From positions 8,850,501-8,914,500 of the forward strand of contig JAPYXD010000701.1 in the NCBI GenBank assembly GCA_030998225.1: a stretch of DNA of 64,000 nucleotides. Direction: 5' to 3'. How positions within the stretch are numbered: the first letter of the stretch is position 1; every line of letters starts with the position of its first letter. The notes below the pieces were generated by a model. That model made no database searches and was not told where the DNA came from. It worked only from the letters and a program-made list of their open reading frames with translations. Below are positions 11,844 to 24,190 of the stretch, one piece after another. The stretch is from Diplolepis rosae. Taxonomy: Eukaryota; Arthropoda; Insecta; Hymenoptera; Diplolepididae. The translations under genes and the position numbers were made by a program.

Positions 11844-12245
11844 TTGGATAGGGCGCAACGGGCCAACTTTATTCCAAACTTACGAAGTGGTAGAGCTAAT
11901 GAGCTTTTAAATTATTCTACAGGAGAAGTGCAGAGAATGGCCGAAGAGCTGGCGACGACTTCGAGCCGTCGCCGAATTTCGTTGAAAGCTAGAACGAGAG
12001 TGCCTCGTGTAGAATGTGAAAGAACGTTGGCTGCTAGGGAAGGAAGGTACCAGATGGAAAGCGAAGATCAACGAAGAGATGAAAAGACCTCGAAGTCTCG
12101 TAAACATCTAGGAACATCTTCGGCCTTTCAGTTAAATCTTCCAACTGTGTTCAATGAACCTCTTCATCTCTTAAATTTAAACGAAAACTTTTTTCATTTA
12201 TATTATCGTTATTTTATTTCACACTATTTATTCCTCAAGAAATAA
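11844..12245 (+). CDS. Unrecognised 133-codon open frame
   Basis: One of the longest uninterrupted frames outside the transposases. The first ~95 codons lie in less AT-rich DNA and give an Arg/Glu/Ser-rich, hydrophilic peptide (TTSSRRRISLKARTRVPR). The last third turns Leu/Phe/Tyr-rich, typical of AT-rich noncoding DNA, so the true coding part, if any, probably ends earlier. A TTCTACAG acceptor-like site lies near 11920. No known domain is recognised. An exon of a host gene, a regulatory island or chance are all possible. Confidence 0.2.
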   Translation: MDRAQRANFIPNLRSGRANELLNYSTGEVQRMAEELATTSSRRRISLKARTRVPRVECERTLAAREGRYQMESEDQRRDEKTSKSRKHLGTSSAFQLNLPTVFNEPLHLLNLNENFFHLYYRYFISHYLFLKK

Positions 12246-12455
12246 TCTAAAAATTACTGCTGAGTGGAACTGCAAAAATTTATAACTCTGAGATTTCAAA
12301 CTTTAAGACTCTAAAATCAAAAACTATTGATTAGAATGTTAATATTTAGAAAGTGTAATCTACTTTTTAGAAAATTGGTCAATGCGCTTACTCCACAAAA
12401 AAGAGATAATTTACACGGATTTCAAATTTGACCATTCAGATTGCAAATTTTACTA

Positions 12456-13066
12456 CACTGAGAAAACTGGAGTGTCAACCTAAACATTTGGAGGGTGAAG
12501 CAAACTATATTTTAGGTTAAACTATAGGACAGCCTTCTAGATAGTGTAACTTATTACCTGTGAATTGTGAAAATAATATGGTCAACTTGAATACTTTAGA
12601 GGGAAAAGTTGATTATCGCAGAGAGAAAAATAGATTATCGAAGAGGGAAAAATAGACTATAATCTACTTCTATGGCTAACCTCAAAACTATTACATTTAA
12701 GCTTTCACAATTATTATGTTATTATAGCAAGTGAAATAGGTTCTTGCCAATTAGTTGGCAAAAATAACTCTCGTGACACTTTAACACGTAAAGGACGCGA
12801 AACCGGCAGTGAGGTTAGAGTCCACGCTGGTGATATTGGAGGAAAAATAGGCGAACCCACGTGACATTACAATTTTGGCGCGTATTTCACCAATCGACAC
12901 TCTTTATAGTGATTCTGACACTCTGGTAATAGTTAAGCAGAATATCAAATGAGTGTCTCCCTGACCCAAAAGAAAAAATTTCGGAAAGAGTGTTGTACTA
13001 TCTAGATGTTCAGACTGACTATCTACATTTTGACACTCAAAGTTTGACACTCCAGTTTTCTCAGTG
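12456..13066. mobile_element. 611-bp MITE with CACTGAGAAAACTGG ends
   Basis: A 23-bp perfect inverted terminal repeat (CACTGAGAAAACTGGAGTGT then CAA) sits inside TA duplications at 12454-12455 and 13067-13068. Internal segments repeat the GACACTC motif. There is no coding capacity. TA target plus short TIR fits a Tc1/mariner-dependent non-autonomous element. Confidence 0.85.
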
Positions 13067-13267
13067 TACTTGCATTTCAAGTTTCGCCATTGACATTTAG
13101 TATTTTACCATTTTACTATTTAGAAAAGAAACCAAATGACAAATAATTTAATACAAATGGCAAAATTTACAATGCAAATGATAAAGTTTACAATTTGAGT
13201 CGTTAAAGTAGTGAGAACAGTCTATATCAATTTGTGCTATTGTCTTTTTTCCGTGTGAGAGATATAG

Positions 13268-15440
13268 TACATTGAACCAAGTGGGGAATCGACTAATCCC
13301 CCACTCGGTTAACATACTATTTTCTTTACATGCAGCGAAGGGAAATGCGATTTCGGGCTCTGGTGCGAAATGGCGAAAATGGTCAGTTCAACAATCGATT
13401 TATGCAACCACGTCATCAACAAGTACGTGGTATTTCTCTTACACAGAGCACAGTAAACTAACAATTTAGGTTAGAATTCGAATATTTCCAAAATTTCCCA
13501 TCACTAGTGTGGAAATAGTATATTATGTACCTAAGTAATAAAGTTCATCTTTTCGAGGATGCAGAATTGAACCGTAACTGCATAAAACTGCATCCAAATA
13601 TAAATAACAACTTTGCTGCTGTGGTGCATACGATACATTATATGAAATAGGCTAAAAAATGCGAATTTATCTGCCCAAGGAGTAGTAAAATGGCTTTTGA
13701 TTGTACAGCATACGCACGTGTGCGGGTCAATGTTATGTATTGTCTTGCGTGCATCGATCTCTCTCTCTCTCTTCCTTTCTCACTGCCTCTTCCTTAATTT
13801 TACTTTACGTGCCACTCGTCGCAGTACAATAAAGTGCTATTTTACTCCCACTACGCAGGCAGATTAGGAGCACTTGTTCTGCCTATTTCAGATTAAGTAA
13901 GTTTTATCACACGGACTCATTATTTACTGTGGAATCGATCATTTTTGCTGTTTCGCGCCAGGGCACCAAAATCGCATTTCCCGCGCGGGTATAAAAAAAA
14001 GTATGTTAACCGATAAGGGACTAGTCGATTCCCCACTTGGTGAACAATGTACCATTTCTACTATAAAGTCATAAAGTGTATTTTACTGCCCTCTGCAGGG
14101 CAAAGAAATCCACATTTTGATTCCCCAGTGGGGAAAAATAATTTGCAACAAGGAAATAGTACATTGTTAATACTATTTTCTTTACATACCGCGAAGTTGA
14201 ATGTAATTCAGGAGCTTGGTGCAAAATAGTAAAAATGGTCGGTTCGACTATCGATTAATGCATCCACGTCATCAACAAGAACATGGTATTTCTCTTACGC
14301 AGAGCACAGTGAACTAACAAGTATAGGTTGGAATTCGAATATTTCCAAATTTTCCAGTCACTAGTGTGGGAAAGTAACATTTATCTCACGGACTCATCAT
14401 TGATCGTGAAATCGATCATTTTTGCTGTTTCACGCTAAGGCTCCAAAACCGCATTTCCCTCGCGGGTATCAAAGAAAAAGGTATGTTAACCGATAAGGGA
14501 CTAGTCGATTCCCCACTTGGTAAACAAAGTACCACTTCTACTATAAAGTCATAAAGTGTATTTTACTGCCCTCTGCAGGACAAACAAATCCATATTTTGA
14601 CTCCCCAGTTGGGGAAAATCGTGTGCAACAAGAAAATAGTACATTTTTAATACTATTTTCTTTACATACCGCAAAGTAGAATACGAATCCGGGGCTTGGC
14701 GCAAAATAGTAAAAATGGTCAGTTCCACTATCGATTAATGCAACCACATCATTAACAAGAACATGGTTTTTCTCTTACGCAGAGCACAGTGAACTAACAA
14801 GTTAGGTTGGAATTCGAATATTTCGAAACTTTCCCGTCACTAGTGTGGAAAAGTAACTTTTATCACACGGACTCTTTATTGACCGTGGAATCGATCACTT
14901 TTGCTGTTTCACGCTAAGGCTTGAAACCGCATTTCCCTCGTGGGTATCAAAGAAAAAAGTATGTTAACTGATAAGGGACTAATCGATTCCCCACTTGGTG
15001 AACAATGTACCATTTCTACTATAAAGTCATAAAGTGTATTTTATTGCCCTCTGCAGGACAAACAAATCCACTTTTTGACCCCCTAGTGGGGAAAAATCGT
15101 GTGTAACACGGAAATAGTACATTATTAGTACTATTTTCTTTACATACCGCAAAGTAGATTGCGAATCCGGGGCTTGACGCAAAATAGTAAAAATGGTCGG
15201 TTCGACTATTGATTAATGCTCCCACGTCATCAACAAGAACATGGCATTTCTCTTACGCAGAGTTCAGTGAACTAACAATTTGGCTTGGAATTCAAATATT
15301 TCCAAACTTTCCCGTCACTAGTGTGGAAAAGTAACTTTTATCACACGGACTCGTTATTGACCGTGGAATCGATCATTTTTGCTGTTTCATGCCAGGGCCC
15401 CAAAATCGCATTTCCCGCGCGGGTATCAGAGAAAATAATT
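13268..15440. repeat. Tandem ~479-bp repeat array with internal palindromes
   Basis: About three full units and two partial ones. The landmark CTAGTCGATTCCCCACTTGG recurs near 14020, 14500 and 14977, a spacing of 478-480 bp. Each unit also contains TTCCCCAGTGGGGAA-like palindromes, TACTATTTTCTTTACATACC and TCACTAGTGTGG. The first unit (13268-13520) carries an extra hairpin, AGTGGGGAATCGACTAATCC plus inverse, and its body is split by about 370 bp of other DNA (13528-13895, with a TCTC tract). The minus-strand frames at 14541-14747 and 15019-15225 are the same repeat read twice and are not genes. A diverged single copy lies at 31722-31800. Confidence 0.8.
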
Positions 15441-15449
15441 TTTAAAAAG

Positions 15450-17925
15450 TTCAGCTTTGAGGTAACAAGCCACGGTTTTTTTTCCTGTCATAAAAATTTG
15501 ACATAGTGTTTTAATTTTCGCCAAGAAAATTATAATGTGCTTGAAATACAATTGATTTATACAACTTGCTGCTAGTCTTCAAAACTATTTTTCTCCATGT
15601 GTTATTTAGAGGGTTGCATCACTGTTTGCAAATCACAACGGCGTATAGAGAATAAGCGTCAATTGATCTTTAGAGAATTGGGTAAGGTCCAGGTGTATAT
15701 CAGAATATGTTGTATATGTAGTAGCCTCGAGCATAGCAAAAAACTAATAATGCTCTGCTTAGACATGCCCATGGCTCCCAGCGGGTATCATCCATTCGTA
15801 TATCTTCTGGCTAGAGTACATATAATGGAAGCGTCCTGGGAGACTCTTTCGAGCAGAAATAAAATAAACCAAATCCAAACTCTTATAAATGTTAAGAGTT
15901 CAGTAATATACCAAAATTGGAGTTTCACAAGCTTGAATCTCATATTAGATACAAAAAAAGGTCATCAACAAAAAACACATAAGTAAACAAATCTTGAATT
16001 CAGGGGTTAGAGTAGCTCAAAAGTTGAATTTTAGGGGAAACGAGATTTTCTAAAGAAATATGTAGATTTAGAAGTATATTTATGTAAGTGATTATTTATT
16101 AAACTTTTTGTAAAATTAGTTAAAATCATCCACACCAATTTAGATGTTATTATTAACCTTAAAAAACTCTTTTAACAAATTTTTATTATTTCACCCATTA
16201 AAATCTTATTATTCATAGAAATTCTTTATTTTCTAACATTAGTCAGTATCTGCATTTTGGAATAAAATAAAAAATATAGTGTTTTTTTTTTATAAAAAAT
16301 TGAATATGTAATAAGAATAAGAAAGATAAGAATCATATTTAATATTGTTAAATTTTTTTATTTTGCTAAACTTGAATGAATGGAAAGAAATTTAAAGAAG
16401 TGACATGATTATCTTGAGAGAATGTTGAACAAAGGAAAATATATATGTTCAAAATTCACAAGATAACGGAAACTTGCGCCTTGAGGAGATAATTGAAATT
16501 GGGAAATTTAAATAATATGACTGACTTTTCCATTCGATCATTCGTGAAAAGACATGCCGTTTCGAATTGAAACGAAGTTTAAAGTGAATTTTTTTCAAAC
16601 TTATTTGATGAAACGAAAGCCTATTTTTGTGCCACCCTCAATGGAATATCTATAAGGAAAATAGAACGATTTTCGCGAAGAAGATATTCCTCACGATCCT
16701 GTCTTTCTTTCTTCTCAGTATCTCCTTCCGCCTTTCTGACACCATAAAGAGAGAAGCAGTGAGAGCAAAAAAATTCTTCACCTTGTCTAGAACCAATGTC
16801 CTTGGTTTCCGCGCCGGAGAGATTTTTGCACTTCCCTGCGATTTCCTCACCAAAGCAATCTCTATCGGAAAATCAAACAAGCTGAGAAAATTTCGCCTCT
16901 CCTAGTGGTTCCATTCTTTTTTTTTTAAATGAAAAACGCCGCATTTTCGAGGAATGTTTTGATAAAACTAGCGCATGAAAATTTTCAATTTCCATAGGCT
17001 ATGAATTATTAGCGATTAAATTCGCTGCTTTTTAAAGGATTCAAGAGAATTTAAAATATATTTCTATGAAAAGACTTAAAGTATGGTTTATGAAAATATT
17101 TTCACAGACTCTTCGTAGTTCATGGTTCACGGAAAATGATCAATAAGCTCTGTGTGAAAATTGTTTCCTGGAAAAACGCTTTATGTGAAGCTTATTAAGA
17201 ATCGTAAAAAAATAATATTTCTTTCAAAGCAGGCCTAAACTTTATTTCTAATAATTTTGAAAATAATTTTAAACATTAAATGTTGAGCGACTCCAAATTA
17301 AGGCTTTAACAATTTCGAAAATGGATGTTTTTCAACTGAAATTGTTTTAATTCAGATTGAAAGAAATCTTACAATGAAATTAAAAAGTTGACAAATATAC
17401 ATCTTCTACATTTGAGGGATCAGGTGGAAAAACGACGCAATTATGAAAATATAGTTTTAAGAATAACAAAAAAAACTTTAAAACTTGGAATTTTTGCGAA
17501 AAAATTTTATGAAATTCTACAGCTTTATTTTAAATACTTTTCTACAACTTCCAACATTGTTTATTTTGAGTTAGAACTTGTTTATTTAAAACTATGCAGC
17601 ATTGAAAAAATAGAGTAACAAGCTTTTTGTGAATACTGCACTAAAAAAAAGTTATTTTTACATAAATTAATCATCCAATAGTTATCTGATTACTTAATAT
17701 ATATTTATTTTTAACTCTTGAAAAGCTTCACAATATAATTATCAAACAATATTTATACAAAAAATATAATTTTTATGTTCGTGATAGAATAAAACATATA
17801 AATACAAATATAACTAATACAATTTTTACGAAACTAATACAATTTTTAACGCTACTTTTCGTCACTATCAGACTTATAAGCTGAGTCGCTATTTTCAGTC
17901 AAAGCATAAAAAACATTTTTATCAT
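15450..17925. other. AT-rich DNA with two unexplained open frames
   Basis: The frame at 15597-15986 (129 codons, plus) and a less AT-rich patch at 16627-16905 (92 codons plus, overlapped by 76 codons minus) show no known motif. The patch has open frames on both strands, which argues for composition rather than coding. The rest is AT-rich with no repeats recognised. Confidence 0.35.
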
Positions 17926-17967
17926 ACCAATTTTGTTTCTTTGAATCAAAGAAACATTTGTGGGATA

Positions 17968-18238
17968 CTCTCTAAATCTGAATCACTCAAATTTTCACTC
18001 ATTGAATCTGTGATTTGCCTTTTCACTGATTCATCAGTGAAAAAATATTTTCCACTGTTAAATCAGTTAATTTTCACTGATTCATCAGCGAAGAAATATT
18101 TTTCACCATCAAATCAGTCAATTTTCACTGAAATAATCAGTGAAATTTGACTGATTTACAGTAACATCTTTTTAGCTATTTGAATCAGTCAACTTTCACT
18201 GGAAATCAGTAGATTTTGACTGATTCAAATTTAGAGAG
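17968..18238 (+). mobile_element. CTCTCTAAATC element, copy 1 (271 bp)
   Basis: The ends CTCTCTAAATCTGAATCA and TGATTCAAATTTAGAGAG are inverted, with TA on both sides (17966-17967, 18239-18240). The interior is built from many TTTCACTGAT / ATCAGTGAAA half-sites. It interrupts a sequence that is intact (inverted) near 60990-61050, where TTTGATATACGG stands at the empty site, which supports a TA target. Confidence 0.8.
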
Positions 18239-18393
18239 TATATGGTCAAAGAAAAAATTTCTTAAAATTAAAGAAAATTTCGTTAATTCAAAAATTTTTA
18301 ACTAAATTTGAATTATTAACAACTTTAAATGGGAACGGATTATTACGACAACTGTTGAACATATCAGCATAAGTATCAATCGTATACCATATA

Positions 18394-18636
18394 CTCTCTA
18401 CATCTGAGTCAGTCAAAATCTACTGATTATCAGTCAAATTTGACTGATTCAAATAGCTAAGAAGAAGTTACTGGAAATCAGTCAAATTCTATTGATTGAT
18501 TCTGTAACATTGACTGATTAATCAGTGAAACGATTATTCTTCACTGATTAAATCAGTTAAATGTAACTAAATTAACAGTGAAAAGGCAAATCACTGATTT
18601 AATCAGTGAAAATTTGAATGATTCAGATTTAGAGAG
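18394..18636 (-). mobile_element. CTCTCTAAATC element, copy 2, inverted (243 bp)
   Basis: Reverse-complement homologue of the element at 17968-18238, with TA at 18392-18393 and 18637-18638. The homology extends a few bases outside the inner ends (ATGGT / ACCAT), so the pair could form a long imperfect hairpin across a ~155-bp spacer. Confidence 0.78.
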
Positions 18637-18639
18637 TAT

Positions 18640-21330
18640 ATTTTCCATTCGTATTTTTAGTTTTCGGTAAAAACCACAGTTGCGGTCACATTGATTATAT
18701 GAATCTTTGCAAAAACGACGTAACTCAAGTTACGCTCTCCTTTTCCGGAGACAGCAGATTTTTTTGTAACATTTACAGATTTTTCTGTTGGATTCACAGA
18801 TTGTTTGTAAACTCAACAGATGAACCTGTAAAATCTACAGAAATAACTCGAATAACAGAAGTAACTCGAATTAGGGCCTTATTAGATTTATGATTTAATT
18901 CGAGTTACGTCGTTTTTCCACCCAATTCCTTATTTGAAGCAGAAGATTATTAAATTTGGGGGTTCCAGTGTTGAAAAACTAAAATATGAAGCCTGCAAAA
19001 CATGTCCTAACAAGAATCCTGGTAGTTTTGAACACACATTTCTCTGTACTGAATCGGTATTTAAAATTTCTTGAAAGACTTTAAGAAACATATTTTTTTG
19101 GATTTTTGTGCGTTAAAATCTCCTTTTAAGATTTCCACATCTTCTAAGTATTTTCTATTATCATTTGTTTTATTCCTTTTCATTGGAAACTGCTATGAGC
19201 CATAAAATTTAATTTCCTATCTTAATTTTCCTTTCCAGCAACTCCTTACCTTTCTCTGTCGCTATCTATCTTCTCCAGCTGTTTTCTTACCCCATTTATA
19301 ATTTTTTGACATGCTTTACCTTAACTTTGAGCCCTATTTTCTTTCTGGGAGTTTTATCTGTATCCACTTACTAATTTATTCATTTGTTTCATCCCGGGTA
19401 GAAATATACCCTTTAATAATTGCTCAAAACATTCTATATTTACATTTCACACCCTGTTTGTTTTGAAATAGTATCTTAATTTTATTCTATTAATAATTTC
19501 AAGAAGAATATGTAGCAGATTTAGTTAATCTGGATGCTGCGCTATTATTTAAACTTAGTTAGACAGACGATATGTCACAGGCCACATCCTCTCGACATGT
19601 AGAAAGAGGTGAGAGAATGACTTCTCGACTCAATCAGAAATCGATATAATCGTTTTTGGGGATCAGAGGTTTGAATTATTCCGCAGCTTAGTGACTTTTC
19701 TACATAGCGCTAGAAGTGCAATTGCAAAATGTATAATGGATATTGATTCTAAATTTAGCTATTGCATGTGTCCTTCCCTTACACACAGGGTGAGTTTTAT
19801 ATCTTGAGACAGAAAAATATCTCAAGAAATAGGCATCATACGACAAACTTGTCCACAATAAAAACTTTTTAATTTCGAAGGAGAAAAGTTACTCCGAAAA
19901 AATCTACCCCACACCTTAGGCCCTGGGGGTGGGAGGAGGGTGACTTTAAAATTTCAATTTTTTTTGCGAGGCGACAAAAAGTTTTTGTATAAAACTTACG
20001 TATTTTTGAATGGAAAACTCGAATCTACTACACAGTGTGCTTGCATCAGAATAAACGAGGAAAAAAATTGGAGTAAGCAAAAAAAACTTCCTAACAGACT
20101 CGAAAAACGAGCAAATAGTCGCTGATGCTTACTGAGTTTCGCTGATTCAAATTTAGGGAGTAATCGTTCGAAATGCAAATCTCATTAAAAGGAAGTCTAT
20201 TCCTCTCTTCTTTTAATATATTATATAATTTTTAATTAATTCGTAAACCATAAGTAATAATAATTCATGCTTTATTATTTTCATGAACAAAACACTACCA
20301 ATTTAACTCTAAATATTCCAATAAAATATTATTTTTAAGTGCTGTCAAAAAAAAGGACGCCGATTCAGAGCTGAATGAAACTCCACCTTGCAATCAAACT
20401 GAGTAGATAAAAAATTACAATACAGATTACTTTTTCAATGTAAAATAAGGATTTCAAATTAATTGCAGTCGAAAGCGTCTTTTTTTCCACAGAAAGATTT
20501 TCAAATTCTTTAAATAGTAAAATAAAGATACTACGTTATTTTATTATTTAAGAAGATCAAACACGAGGGATACAATATAGATCTGATGAAAAATTGAAAA
20601 TCGATGAATTTTAATAAATGTGGGTATCCTAAAGTTTTAGAGAATACTGAGTCAAAATTTAAAATTGGAAGTGTAGAATTCAATAAATCAGATAGGAATT
20701 TGTAGCTGTAAAACTAATATATATTAAAATATATTTTAATGCAAATATTCAATAATATTATCAATATTATAATATATAATAACATTTCAGATTCAGTGGC
20801 ATCAATAACACCGAATCACCATAAAATATTTTCATTTAATAGATTGAAAAAGTTTATGAAAATTAAGAATTTCCGTTATTTCAATAGGCTTATAGTAATT
20901 TTACGGAAAACACTTTTTAGAATGAAAACACTGCTTAAACATTGTAACCACGTATTTTATCTATACTATGTTTCTTATATGTAAGAAAGACTGGCCATGT
21001 AAGCACTTTCTTCACTTTCATTATAAAACAAAACTTTTTTCTAATCGAACATTTTATATTTATCAAAGTACTTCACTAATAGACTTTTTAAATTCATTAG
21101 TAAATATATTTATTTAGATTCGATGTTTTTTCAAAAGCATATTTTCGTGTTGGATTTCAAAATATAGCCGAATATTTAATTAATAGGGTTGCTATAGAAT
21201 AACGATTTGAAAATTCCAAGATGTTTCATAGGATTTCTAGACAATATTTCACGATTAATGAGTTTGAAAACTAAATTTTTACTTTCCTAAGCAGGAAGAC
21301 GGCAAAAGTATAAAAAAACATGGAACATCT
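18640..21330. other. AT-rich DNA; small element remnants only
   Basis: Contains a single CTCTCTAAATC-type end at 20142-20162 (TGATTCAAATTTAGGGAGTA) and a tail remnant of the tRNA-like family at about 20463-20510 (GCAGTCGAAAGCGTC, T7, CCACAGAAAG). No supported gene. Confidence 0.45.
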
Positions 21331-21335
21331 TTTAA

Positions 21336-21866
21336 CCCTTACTTGCCACACTTCTGTAGAATCACATACTTGCCAGACAGGGGTCCTTAAGACCCCAGCC
21401 AAAAAAATCGTTATAAAAAAAACTATTGATTATTTTTACTTAAAAATTTTTTTAGAACTTCTTAAGAACCTATTCCAAAGGAATGTGTAAGTTACATAGC
21501 CAAAAATTAAATTAAAGTATGCTATAAAAAGGCCTGAGTAAAAAAAAATGAAAAATGACCGTTTTTACGAAAAAATTCATAATTTTTTAATTTCTCGATA
21601 ATCAAGGCTAAAATTTTATTTGAGTCTTCTAATGATGTGTGACTACAAGAAAAAAATAGTAGTTAAGTGGCTTCTTAAAAAAGTATATTTATGACGGCTG
21701 AAATTTTGTGAAAAAGTAAACCAGCAACATCCTATTTAGGTTAAAAGGTACTTGTACTCTCTAACTATTGACAAATGTTACTATATACCTGCTCCTCTGA
21801 GTTTAGATAGTTAAAATTATGGAAAAAGGCCTAGGGTCCTTTGGACCCCTAGGTGGCAAGTATGGC
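21336..21866. mobile_element. piggyBac-like non-autonomous element, 531 bp
   Basis: TTAA duplications border the element (21332-21335, 21867-21870). The ends CCCTTACTTGCCAC and, inverted, GCCATACTTGCCAC match at 11 of 14. Inside each end lies a GGTCC/GGACCCC motif (GGGGTCCTTAAGACCCC and GGGTCCTTTGGACCCC). A CCC start and TTAA target are hallmarks of the piggyBac superfamily. There is no transposase frame. Confidence 0.7.
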
Positions 21867-22431
21867 TTAATAATCTATGATAATTATAAATTCTTTATAA
21901 TGTTCCAAAACTTATACAGATTCTGTAGCAGCCTTAATCAAATCTACAATACTATCGTTTCTATAATTGCATAAATTTGATAATTGAAATATTTTGCTAA
22001 TAAGTAGCATATATTTTCATAAATTATCATATAAAAACATTAAATTAAACTTGGAAAATATTTATCTCTTCGAAATAAACGTCACAGTCCCTAGTGGTTG
22101 TAAATTTATGCAAATAGCTAGATTAAACACACGATTTGGTAACTATTTTCCAGCATACAAGGATCAATATATGGAAGTGTTCGTGAAATGCATATGATGG
22201 TGTGACGGCAGATTGTAAATTGAATTTAATCTGATATCAGCATGAATAGAAGTAAAAGTTAATATACAATGAACTTACTTCCAGTGAGATTTGTACACTG
22301 TAAAAAAAGTTTTTACATTCTCATCATGGATGAGAAGGTATTGGTTTTATGTGAAAAATGACATTCGAAATTTTCATCAAATCTTTTCGTTTTGAGACCC
22401 CCTGAGTCAGAAAAAACGGTTTTTACGGAAG

Positions 22432-22432
<1 letters not shown>

Positions 22433-22462
<30 letters not shown>

Positions 22463-22473
22463 CTGTCTGTCTG
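22433..22473. repeat. (TCTG)n microsatellite
   Basis: About ten TCTG units with one CCTG variant. It is part of the GK family and shortened to two or three units in copy B (27425-27437). Confidence 0.9.
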
Positions 22474-23774
22474 TAGTAGGTCGTGTGCGGCATAACTCTC
22501 GATGGAATTATCAGATTGAATTGAGCTTTGGTACACTTTATCGGAGCCGAAAAAGTAAGGACAAGTTCGTTAACCAGCCACATCCAATCAAAATTGAGGG
22601 ATTGAGCACTACTTTTGTGTTTTTGAAAATAAATTTTTGAAAAAATCAAAAATTTCAATACTGGTTTTTGATAGTGCTCAGAAATCTCTACAAATTATCC
22701 TGATAACATTTTTTGATTAAATCAAAATTAGAAATGTTACAGCATATTCAAATTCGAAAAAAGTCAATATCAAAATTCCATTTTCCAGTTAAATTATACG
22801 AGATACGAAAAAACATTATGATACAATATTATTTTTTACATAAAGACCTACAAATTTGAACTGTAACATTTTTCCATAAGATGCATATTTTTCTTTTTAA
22901 TTTAAAAAAAAACTATTGGAAATCCAAAATTCAATTTTTTAACAATAATATGTGAAATACGAAAAAAACGTAAGAATACAAAGTTGTTCGTTTCAAAAAG
23001 ATTTACAAATTTTGTCTCACACTGTTTCTGAAAAAACATATATTTTTTGTTTCAATTCCAAAAAATACGATTAAAATTCAAGAATTCCATTTTTTAGACA
23101 AAATATATGAGATACATAAAAAACGTTTAGATGAAAAATTATTTGCCTAAATGAGGTCTACACATTCTTATTGAGAAATTTCTCGACAGGATGTATATTT
23201 TATGTTTAGATTTTTAATATTGAAAAAATTCGATTTTTTTCACCAAAATATGTGAGCTACGAAATAAGCGTTGTTCTGCAAAATCGTTTCCTTAAATAAA
23301 GTCTACGATTGTTTTTCCTTTTTGAGATATTTGGAAGAAAATAAATTTATCAATAATCATGTAATTTATTAAAAAGTTACAAAAATGCATACAGAAAATC
23401 GAGCGCGAAGCGCGAGTGTCATGATGAGAATGTGTTCCTTAAGGCTGATAGAGCCTTAAGTAAATTGAATTTCCTGCTTCACTTAAACTGAAAAAGAAAC
23501 TTAGTGAATTTGAGAAAATGACTAATTTACATCATCTTTAATATCATTAAATTGGTTTGAGCTTCAGTATTAAATTATAAGAAATAAACTTTGTTCTGAT
23601 TTTTCCAAATCATTTCAGTCGATTATGTCGATCATTAGAATATCAGTGACAACGGAACTCTACTATATCGACCTTATCAACCTATGATTTAGAATTAATT
23701 TAATGTTATTTTAAACAAGATGGAATTTTTCAATATAAATTGAAGAAATTTTCTGTGAAAAAAGGAACGCTTCC

Positions 23775-23844
23775 ACTCCGCTGGGTATCGAGCCCAGGAC
23801 CTTTCGATTGCCGGTCGAATTCTCTGTCATCTGAGCTACGGAGG
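23775..23844 (-). pseudogene. tRNA-like core in left inverted unit
   Basis: It pairs with the copy at 24121-24190 but has changes in the D-arm (GACAGAGAATTC for GATAGAGCATTC) and the anticodon arm. CTCCG/CGGAG acceptor pairing is kept. A T6 run follows on the minus strand. Confidence 0.6.
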
Positions 23845-24120
23845 TTCCACACAACTTTTCTCACAGAATCTATTTACGCCTCATGTGGCTACGGATAAAC
23901 CGGGAACTATGTTCTGATTGTTTTAAATAACGTTAAATTAATTCTAAATCATAGGTTGATAAGGTCGATATAGTAGAGTTCCGTTGTCACTGATAGTGAT
24001 ACACTCTTCTAATGATCGACATAATCGACTGAAATGATTTGGAAAAATCAGAACATAGTTCCCGGTTTATCCGTAGCCACATGAGGCGTAAATAGATTCT
24101 GTGAGAAAAGTTGTGTGGAA

Positions 24121-24190
24121 CCTCCGTAGCTCAGATGATAGAGCATTCGATCGGCAATCGAAAGGTCCTGGGCTCGATACCCAGCGGAGT
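24121..24190 (+). pseudogene. tRNA-like core in right inverted unit
   Basis: It folds as a near tRNA: five acceptor pairs (CTCCG/CGGAG), a GCTC...GAGC D-stem, TTCGA-TCGGCAA-TCGAA as anticodon arm, and CTGGG-CTCGATA-CCCAG as T-arm. The position-33 base of the anticodon loop is C rather than the invariant U, and the two outer acceptor pairs fail, so it is unlikely to be charged. A T6 pol III terminator lies at 24202-24207. The anticodon would read GGC (Ala-like) if the loop is placed correctly. Confidence 0.65.

Noticed and set aside
14541..15225. Two paralogous 68-codon minus-strand frames (VALIDSGTDHFYYFAPS / GALINSRTDHFYYFASS)
   Set aside because: They are the same position in successive 479-bp tandem units. 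Similarity comes from the repeat, and the frames carry no family motif.
15597..15986. 129-codon plus-strand frame as a host gene
   Set aside because: No recognised domain, an irregular composition and no splice or promoter support. In 64 kb of AT-rich DNA a few frames this long are plausible by chance.
22392..22658. Frames with repeated Cys/Val/Ser (CLSVCPSVC) as a cysteine-rich secreted peptide or toxin
   Set aside because: The pattern is a direct translation of the (TCTG)n microsatellite of the GK repeat.
24121..24190. Functional tRNA-Ala gene
   Set aside because: The invariant U33 is C, two acceptor pairs fail, and the sequence lies in a target-duplicated insertion with an inverted second copy. 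It is a tRNA-derived element.
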